A DNA stretch of 64,000 nucleotides, taken from contig JAFEUB010000796.1 in assembly GCA_024529925.1 (NCBI GenBank), forward strand, positions 2,538,501-2,602,500, given 5' to 3'. Origin of the DNA: Ophthalmolycus amberensis (taxonomy: Eukaryota > Chordata > Actinopteri > Perciformes > Zoarcidae). Both the position numbers and the translations under genes were made by a program. This document shows, one piece after another, positions 58,501 to 64,000 of this stretch. How positions within the stretch are numbered: position 1 is the stretch's first letter; each line of letters begins with the position of its first letter. A model generated the notes under the pieces. The model was not told the DNA's origin. It saw only the letters and a list, made by a program, of their open reading frames with translations, and did no database searches.

Positions 58501-59296
58501 ATACCAATTTCCAAAGAATGACAAACAATTCAGTCATGAACGTGAATTCTCAAGAATCTCCTCTGACTTACGTAAAAACAGACCTGAACAAGCATTGACG
58601 GTTTCCTGGGGAATTTCCACCCGTGGCTTGTTTCAACAGGATAATAGTGAAACCTGAACGTTTAAATATGGTTTTAGCATTTAACTGAAGGGAAGTTACC
58701 TTTACTTTCCCATAAATAAGATGCGTGTATTCTGTTCATACAGCTGCGGGTGTACTTCCTCTGGTAAAGACCTAGTAGCCTACATCCTCTAAACATGTGA
58801 CGTTGAACTTCCTCTGAAGTCCCGTTAGGTACATTGTGGTCCGAGCAGCTGAACATACGTGCGCTATGTCATCCAAACAGCTGAAGATGTACTTCCTGGC
58901 TTCCTTTGATTTCATTCCCGTCTCCGTCTCATGCTCATCTGTTGACTACAGAAGAAGAGAAAATGTTTAGTGGGTATTCCCACGACTTAGAACCATAAGC
59001 CGATTCCCAGTACACCATGTGAAGCTTAATCTTTGATAAGACTTTATCTTAACGGTTATGTTTAAGTTTCTTTCTGGAAAAATGTTTGCCGATTGACTTC
59101 AAGCTGACATATGATTTTAATGGCTTATAGTAAAGCAAATCAAGCCATATTTTGCAGGTGTGTTAATACTCCTCACCTTTAGTCTCCATGCTGCATACGG
59201 TGAGCCGGACTCTTTGCAAAAGAACCGCGATGTCTTTGTCCCCGAATTCAATAAATGTTCCCCCGGCGAACCTTGTGTCTGAGAAATGTAGCGAAC
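52121..59296 (-). CDS. hipk3: Homeodomain-interacting protein kinase 3, 5' partial (last 13 exons)
   Basis: Ser/Thr (DYRK-related) nuclear kinase that phosphorylates transcription regulators. Exons: 59296-59177, 58945-58859, 58364-58180, 58097-57938, 56627-56513, 56413-56301, 56158-56034, 55732-55565, 55476-55159, 55066-54920, 54799-54534, 53326-53193 and 52596-52121, about 804 codons. Vertebrate HIPK3 is about 1215 residues, so roughly one third lies right of the window. Seen in order: kinase lobe from VRYISQTQG to PFVTMQHLLDFPHS, linker VKSCFHIMDVC, a Gln/Pro-rich middle with IGIAHVVWPQP, SUMO-interaction motif VSVISISSDEEE, the MERVCSLSSPDSTLSTSSS block and the end SPTKINQYPYI. These agree with HIPK3 better than with HIPK1 or HIPK2 as I recall them. 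All phases agree except for one base inside the last exon. Confidence 0.95.
52453..52456 (-). other. hipk3: Probable single-base deletion (frameshift site) in hipk3
   Basis: On the minus strand the stretch is C5-A-C4-A-C5-A. One more C in the middle run would make a regular His-Pro repeat and restore the family reading frame on both sides. The break cannot be placed exactly, but it lies between the codons for SPNHATG and those for HLGGHPH. Confidence 0.7.
52597..54533. other. hipk3 introns flanking the penultimate coding exon
   Basis: 52597-53192 and 53327-54533. The first holds a direct duplication of about 33 bp starting GTGCTTTTTATCACTTAAAT near 52995 and 53032. Nothing else was recognised. 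Confidence 0.6.
53193..53326 (-). CDS. hipk3: hipk3 exon: RPQKITPAFQPQQQQ
   Basis: 134 bp, phase 1 in and phase 0 out. It encodes SSCQYQGRGFPGRHHRQSTP and NRPQKITPAFQPQQQQPIGF, joining as FGQ-VQHFGS to the last exon, as HIPK3 FSQVQHFGS. Two other overlapping frames are open here but do not match the family. Acceptor CACTCTTAG and donor GTGAGC. Confidence 0.93.
54534..54799 (-). CDS. hipk3: hipk3 exon: MSDDEQESGCDTVDSSP
   Basis: 266 bp, phase 2 in and phase 1 out. It encodes MSDDEQESGCDTVDSSPASD and SPFARQRFIADGNQNR, then TVRTVVVPP. HIPK3 reads MSDEEQESSCDTVDGSPTSD. The reading frame also continues upstream into the intron; that part is not coding. Acceptor CCTCTTGCAG and donor GTAAAA. Confidence 0.95.
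54920..55066 (-). CDS. hipk3: hipk3 exon: MERVCSLSSPDSTLSTSSS
   Basis: 147 bp, phase 2 in and phase 2 out. It encodes CKGSAACEACQSTVSMERVC, then SLSSPDSTLSTSSSASAQSS and CKHPN. This block is nearly invariant in HIPK3. Acceptor GCACACAG and donor GTACGA. Confidence 0.96.
55159..55476 (-). CDS. hipk3: hipk3 exon: acidic region and SUMO-interaction motif
   Basis: 318 bp, phase 2 in and phase 2 out. It opens GSNFSQNTYVQNIACQSPKM, is Glu-rich in the middle, then MVISDVASPTVSVISISSDE and EES. The hydrophobic VSVISI followed by SSDEEE is the HIPK SUMO-interaction motif. The AG acceptor used (CTTCCTTCAATAG) is the one that keeps phase with the previous exon. Donor GTGAGT. Confidence 0.92.
55565..55732 (-). 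CDS. hipk3: hipk3 exon: IGIAHVVWPQP
   Basis: 168 bp, phase 2 in and phase 2 out. It encodes KVRPHGNHYSSMIAHSQPFL and NIGIAHVVWPQPAANKRSKP. The WPQP form of the IAHVV block is, in my memory, the HIPK3 version; HIPK2 has VVRQQQ. The following intron is only 88 bp. Acceptor TTAATGCAG and donor GTATGG. Confidence 0.93.
56034..56158 (-). CDS. hipk3: hipk3 exon: RAQQILVPTWQQV
   Basis: 125 bp, phase 0 in and phase 2 out. It encodes AWSNRAQQILVPTWQQVTSG and ends SDTVAGSQRLGDWG. HIPK3 has VAGSHRLGDWG at this point. Acceptor ACTTCAACAG and donor GTAAGC. Confidence 0.94.
56301..56413 (-). CDS. hipk3: hipk3 exon: VPLVTQAPPIQIRTGV
   Basis: 113 bp, phase 1 in and phase 0 out. It encodes IPSNTAKPAGYSVRMEGSVP and LVTQAPPIQIRTGVITQ, matching YSIRVDNTVPLVTQAP of HIPK3. 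Acceptor TGTCCCTGCAG and donor GTAAGG. Confidence 0.94.
56513..56627 (-). CDS. hipk3: hipk3 exon: DSFQQALILCPPTIQG
   Basis: 115 bp, phase 0 in and phase 1 out. It encodes GSAQSVMHPGIPLQTGSGPF, then DSFQQALILCPPTIQ. HIPK3 has DAFQQTLIICPPAIQG here. Acceptor TTTTTTTTAG and donor GTAGGA. Confidence 0.94.
56628..57937. other. hipk3 intron, 1.3 kb
   Basis: Contains the CA repeat at 57393-57417. No coding sequence was seen. Confidence 0.65.
57393..57417. repeat. CA microsatellite
   Basis: 12 CA units in a hipk3 intron. Confidence 0.9.
57938..58097 (-). CDS. hipk3: hipk3 exon: VKSCFHIMDVC linker
   Basis: 160 bp, phase 2 in and phase 0 out. It reads VKSCFHIMDVCWTRPSAYEV and later VTTTAAASVNHPFSKI. 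VKSCFHIMDIC directly after the kinase domain is a HIPK signature. Acceptor CTGCCTGTAG and donor GTAAGT. Confidence 0.95.
58180..58364 (-). CDS. hipk3: hipk3 exon: end of kinase domain
   Basis: 185 bp, phase 0 in and phase 2 out. It holds LEGSDLLAEKADRREFVGLL, MLFIDAEERISPAEAL and HPF-like QPFVTMQHLLDFPHS. The Arg of AEERI is the invariant subdomain XI Arg. The donor GTGAGT splits a His codon, giving NHVKSCF with the next exon, which is the HIPK3 sequence. Acceptor TATTCCAG. Confidence 0.97.
58365..58858. other. hipk3 intron, 0.5 kb
   Basis: Nothing recognised. Confidence 0.65.
58859..58945 (-). CDS. hipk3: hipk3 exon: kinase C-lobe, KSKEARKYIF
   Basis: 87 bp, phase 0 at both ends. It encodes STDEHETETGMKSKEARKYI and ends CLDDIAH, as in HIPK family members (MKSKEARKYIF). 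It has no convincing Met-started ORF of its own. Acceptor TTCTGTAG and donor GTATGT. Confidence 0.94.
59177..59296 (-). CDS. hipk3: hipk3 exon: kinase C-lobe, VRYISQTQG
   Basis: 120 bp, phase 0 at both ends. It encodes VRYISQTQGSPGEHLLNSGT followed by KTSRFFCKES and WRLK. HIPK kinases carry this HIPK-specific insert after subdomain IX. It is the first hipk3 exon visible; the ATP-binding and catalytic-loop exons are beyond 64000. Acceptor GTCCAACAG and donor GTGAGG. Confidence 0.95.
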
Positions 59297-62200
59297 CTGT
59301 TGGACACGAGGAGGGAAGCAAGGAAGAGAAAATGAAGAAAATGGCAATTTTCATCGGTTTTAAAGGAGAAATTAAAAATCTCTGTACGACCAATTTATAT
59401 TACATTATCAACATTTATTCAAAACACCTCACTTCAACAATGAATATTGTTTTTTTCACTGTTAATTTCTCTATCATCCACACACACACTCTCCGAAAAC
59501 AACACGTCATCGGAGCGCTTTAAATGACCCCCTCTTTTATGTACTGATAATTCACAGTGACGTCACGCTACATGGAGTCACTCGGAGCTAAAGTTACCGA
59601 GTGTGGACGTGCACATACTAGCGACAGCTGCAGAGACCTTGGAGATGACACATTCCTGACAAACGGCTAAACCCAAATAAGACCCCCTGTGCAGCTCGTG
59701 TTTATGATCTCTGAAAAGGTGTCAGGGTCTCTTCGTGTAAACTTTGACAACATGGTCCTTACAGTCTCAATGCCAAATGCTTTGCAGGGCAATACGGCTC
59801 GTCAGTCAGACGCTAAAGGGCATGCAGGTTTATGAGACAAGACCAGTGAAAAGCCTGGCTGACGTCAATCACACCCGAGTGTAAAGGACAACAACCATTA
59901 GAGATTCAGCGCTACTCAGAAGAGAAGAGCCACACATTTGGAGACACTGGACACAGTCAAATAAAGCAGATAATAGATTCAAATAATAAGCTCTGCCTCT
60001 CCCTTTCTATTTGAAATACACAAACCCAGAGGTAAGGCAGACACACACGTCCTCACCCCTTTGCTTAACTATGAAGTTCTATGTTTTTGTTGGAAGCTGC
60101 TCATGTGTTGATCTTCAACGTGCTCCTCATGGCCAATGTGGTGGTTAAGCAGTAGGCTTAGCTCAGTCTGTTGCTGAGGTGTAAATACTGCAATGTGTCT
60201 CTTGTTTGTGTGGGTGGGACCAATCAAGCAATGCATTCATTGGGATTCTGACAGCTTGCGTGACGAATGAAATCTCATCTGCTGAGACATTTAGATGGGA
60301 TGGTGGAGATCTGCTCGCTTATCTTAAGGCGCACTGACATACAAGTATCATAAAACACATTGTGTCACTGTCCATTTCTCCCTCTTGGGTTTGCACTTTC
60401 CTTCAATCACATCCCCATGCACATGCAGAACGCGTCAACTAAAATCTCTCCTTCTCGTTTATTCCAACAAACTTTACACTGACTAAGTTCCCTAAATGTA
60501 ATATAGCTGTAGTTGCTGTATTATTATTATTATGCTGTACATTAAATACACATATGCATTTTATGTACATTACATGTATGATGTTGCTGTAGTTCTGAAA
60601 AACAACACAGCTGGTGTGGGTGCGTGTGGGAAAATTCTTGTGCCGGGAAAACCCTTATTTTTCCCGAAAGGCGTGTCTCTGCAGTGATCTCACAAACCAG
60701 TAAGATCACTGGTGCAAAGCTACAGCTCCACAAAACAGCTATCTAGCGAGCCCGGGCCTGCTGCAGAGCAGACAGGAAGCACAGGCAGCATATATTTTGT
60801 GGCAGTCCAGATAACAATGAACACCATAAAAGATCCATTTCAATGATATCCCTCACTGTAATAAATGAAAGCATATCTCAGCTTAGAATATTGTACCCAC
60901 AACATCCTGCCTACCCAGTGTACAATGAATCACGTTTCTAACATTGGGATATTGTAGCTTGGACCAGCTTGCACCACTGTTACAGTGCCTGAGAAAGCAA
61001 GAGACACAAAGAAAGATGGGGGGGGGCGGGGGGAGTCATACCAAAGACTACAGCACCTGGGATAATCATAGCCACTCATAATGAGAAGGTTGTCACCTCA
61101 ATGAGGTGAGCAGACTGCAACAGTGAAGTATAAGATGGTGTGACTGGAGGATGAGGTAAGGATAGGGCAGAGCTAAAGGAGCGGAAGGGAGTAGGAGGAG
61201 CCAGAGTTATAAATACAACATGCTGCGTGGCATGGAACAAGACCCCTTGCAGAAAGAGAAGAAGAAGAAAAGGGGGGACGAAGGGGGTGGCAGCAACTCA
61301 GTCAGCTGCAGTCAGATCACCCGTGGCCCCTGGATGACACCTCACACCGGCAGTCAGCTGCCTCGTTTCTTTACAGTCAAATTATTCTTTATTCGTTTGT
61401 GCAAGCCATTTAGTGACTTCAGATGCATTCTGAAATGGTATAAAGCTAGTAAGGCTCACCCTTTACTGCTCAATCCGTCTGTGTCAGTGTGGCTGGCCTT
61501 TCAATGGGAGGTTGTGACATCATTGGACAGAAAGGGTGAAGTAAAATAGACCACGGGACAGATCGTAAAGCTCTGTGTAGTCCTGCACCAAAATGATGAA
61601 CTTCTCATCCATATATTTACCGTGGACTAATATTTACAGAAAAAGAAAAAAAACATATCTGCCAGCAGTGATACGTCACATGACATTCGGTGTCCACAGG
61701 AGGTTCCAAACGTTGGACAGCCGTCGCGCCGAGAAAAATGTGTGCTTCAGAATGCTTGTGCACAGCGAAGGTGTCTATCTCGTTTTTGAGCGCGTCATTC
61801 GCACGTCTACTTTGACGACAGGGTGCGAAAAACCCAACATTCGAACGGCTCCTCCGACATCACTTTGTTCTGTCTCTGATTGAGCTGTGGGTGATTGTGA
61901 GAGACGGATTGAAAGAACTTTGTGTTATTCGGATATTTGCTCATTCGGTTTGTATTGTAACTTAGATTTCTGGGGTTTTTTTGGAGGGTTTTCTCCAGAG
62001 ATGAATATGTAGCCGGGGGGCCATCCAAGTAAAGCTGAAAGAAACACTGCATGCTCAGCACCCTGCACCGGCTGCTTTTTCCATTCTGTAACCACATTGA
62101 GAACCTTGCATGCCAGTGGGCCGCATGGCAAAGAGAGACAGTATTTCCTATGGAGGGGTTGGTGTGAAAGCATAGCTCAGTCACCAAACAGGGATTCAGT

Positions 62201-64000
62201 CTGTTCCTCAAAGGCACATGGGGAAAAAACAAGGCTCATCTTAGGGTGTGCTTCCGACTCTAACACATGGGCTAAAAGGGGCCAGGGTGGTAAGTCATCC
62301 CAGGGAACATGCTTAAAATTCACTGCATGTATTTTAATCAGCAAACAACAATAGACGGTAATATAAGAGGAGCAAGATCCAACAAGCTGAAATCTAATGC
62401 GACAAACTCGTACTTTCTCTCTATAGATTACTCACGCCCTCGACCAACATCCCCCGCTAGTGTTTAATTCAGTCACGCATTCACACACAGAAGGTTTCTG
62501 ATCTCTATCCGATACATCCTTCATTGCACAGGTTCCTTCTGACCCATTACGTCACTGTCTCTCACACTCCTCAGCTATGCCAACTTGATACCCTCCACCC
62601 TCATCAACCCCCATCACCTCAAAGCAGTCCCTTACTAAATTTGGGAGCCCCCCCCAGATAACTCTAAAGCAGCCATGCGACACGCTGACTGGCTCTGCAA
62701 AACCAGATTCATCATATTTAGAGAGCTGGTGCTGCACTCGAGTCAAATCTCTTTCGGAGGTGTTGAGTTATCTCCCCTGTCTCAGTCCTAGGGAGAGTGA
62801 AAAATGATGCCTGGCCTTAAAAATACTTTGGTTTGATTGCAGTGTGCAGCGGGGCAGATTGCTGCACCGAGGGCGCCGCATTGGGACACAGCAGGATCTT
62901 ACTGAGGCTCTGTTGGCGGGCTTTGAGTAGATAGGACTCCGGGGCAGCTCAGCATAAGCCCAGATCAGTCTAGTCCTGGGAAGACACTGTCAGGGCTCCA
63001 CTGGGAGGGGCAGACATCCAACAGCTCCTAATAGACATACCATCCATCACAATAATATGCCTTTCTGCTCACCGTCACAGACGCCAGCTGATACAATCCT
63101 CTGGGTACGTACGTCACCAAGGAAGCAGTAAATACGGCACTAATTTGTTACTGTAAGTCACTTGAGACCTTGGCCTCTTTCTTCCTTCAACCAATCACCG
63201 ACTTTCATTCCGTGTGTAATTATGCACAAAAGTGTTTTTCCCTAAACCGAAAAAGCGCCTTCTCCCTCCTATCTATCTCATCCTGATATAGAAAATCCCT
63301 TCAGCACCCTTAAAACCACATTAGGCTTGGATCTCACACATAAAAAAATATATTTATTTGTACTGTACACACTATGACAATGCTGCATTCTTGTCCTAAA
63401 CTCTGCTGCTGTATGTTTTTTAAGGCTTTGTCAGCTTCTCTTCCCAACTGAATCTTTGGAACACGTCTCCTGGGAGATTTAGACTAAAGTGGCAATGGAT
63501 CACATATCCCGCAAACTTTAACAGTGGGAGCCATGTGTGAGTCAGTAACCCAAAGGCAAGTCTGTAATAAAAGAAGTGGATTGAATGCAACTCAGAAAGA
63601 AACACACTGAACCCACTCCTCTGTTGGGTGCCTTGGCTGTGGAGTGTGGGGTTAATGGAAAAAGGAGTTGAAGAGAAAGAAGAAGAGGGGGGAACAGAGA
63701 AGAGACCTGGAAAATAACTGGTTGGGGTGGAATGCTACTTAGACAACAACATGGATAGGAGGAAGGGGGGTGACCTATGGGAGAAAAGGCCGGAGAGACG
63801 GTAAAAACCTATAAATAGAGAAGAAACCAGTTTCCATGGGGAGATGGTACGGAGGGAGGGACTGAGTCATAGAAATTGAGAGTAGAAGTGGAGGATGCAG
63901 GGATAAGTTGCATGTAGAACAGAAAAAAAGAGGCTCGCAGGAAGCTTACAGGAGGGACTGAAGGTTGGAAACTCACCAAAAAAACGGTGAACTAAGAGTC
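59297..64000. other. hipk3 intron inside the kinase domain, at least 4.7 kb
   Basis: The preceding exon should encode the kinase block ending in a Gly-Ala-Leu-Glu-Tyr-Asp-Gln-like sequence. I searched by eye on the minus strand and did not find it, so this intron runs past the window edge. A G-rich run lies at 61019-61034. The rest is unremarkable. Confidence 0.6.

Noticed and set aside
52121..59296. Assignment as hipk2 or hipk1
   Set aside because: The WPQP block, RLGDWG, SMERVCSLSSPDSTLS, VQHFGS and EWNGNF features and the kiaa1549l-type neighbour fit HIPK3; HIPK1 and HIPK2 differ at these points as I recall them.
61220..61900. Plus-strand ORFs of 109 and 96 aa
   Set aside because: No family recognised, and they lie within the hipk3 intron without gene-like context; the segment near 61660-61830 may be an old repeat.
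59297..64000. The circular-RNA-forming large early exon of HIPK3
   Set aside because: No HIPK N-terminal or kinase N-lobe coding sequence was found here; that exon must lie beyond the window.

Overview
This is nuclear DNA from a vertebrate, almost certainly a teleost fish. Its genes are split by GT-AG introns, some under 120 bp. Vertebrate-type microsatellites (CA, GA, TA) are abundant, decayed fish-type interspersed repeats are present, and the two proteins resemble vertebrate proteins exon by exon. There is no operon-like layout, no CRISPR array, and I found no rRNA or tRNA gene.

Two genes lie head-to-tail on the minus strand, and both are incomplete at a window edge. The right part (59296 down to 52121) holds the last 13 coding exons of hipk3, a homeodomain-interacting protein kinase. 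It starts inside the C-terminal lobe of the kinase domain and runs to the conserved C-terminal tail; the 5' exons lie beyond 64000. A probable long 3'UTR follows, down to about 47.7 kb. The left part (46298 down to 596) holds the first 14 coding exons of a KIAA1549-like gene (kiaa1549l): a signal-peptide exon in a CpG-rich block, a 21-kb first intron, one giant 4.2-kb Ser/Thr-rich exon, three two-exon modules that look like tandem SEA-type domains, a transmembrane exon, a 36-bp microexon and cytoplasmic exons. Its 3' exons lie beyond base 1. I traced every splice junction by hand and all intron phases agree. Two points depended on this check: one cytoplasmic exon (2723-2853) is required to avoid a stop, and hipk3 has a single-base phase error inside its last exon.

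The order hipk3 then kiaa1549l on one strand matches, from memory, human 11p13 (HIPK3-KIAA1549L), and parallels the HIPK2/KIAA1549 pair on human 7q34. I cannot tell which teleost duplicate (a or b) this is.

Between and inside the genes are a 1069-bp non-autonomous DNA transposon with perfect 39-bp inverted ends, a 236-bp TTAA-ended miniature element, a dead LINE endonuclease fragment, two other common fish-type repeats, a 444-bp TA/TACA microsatellite, and three long poly-G runs at and near the kiaa1549l promoter. No wholly new gene system was found. The most notable items are the three-module exon symmetry of kiaa1549l, the apparent 1-bp frameshift in hipk3, and the large inverted-repeat element.
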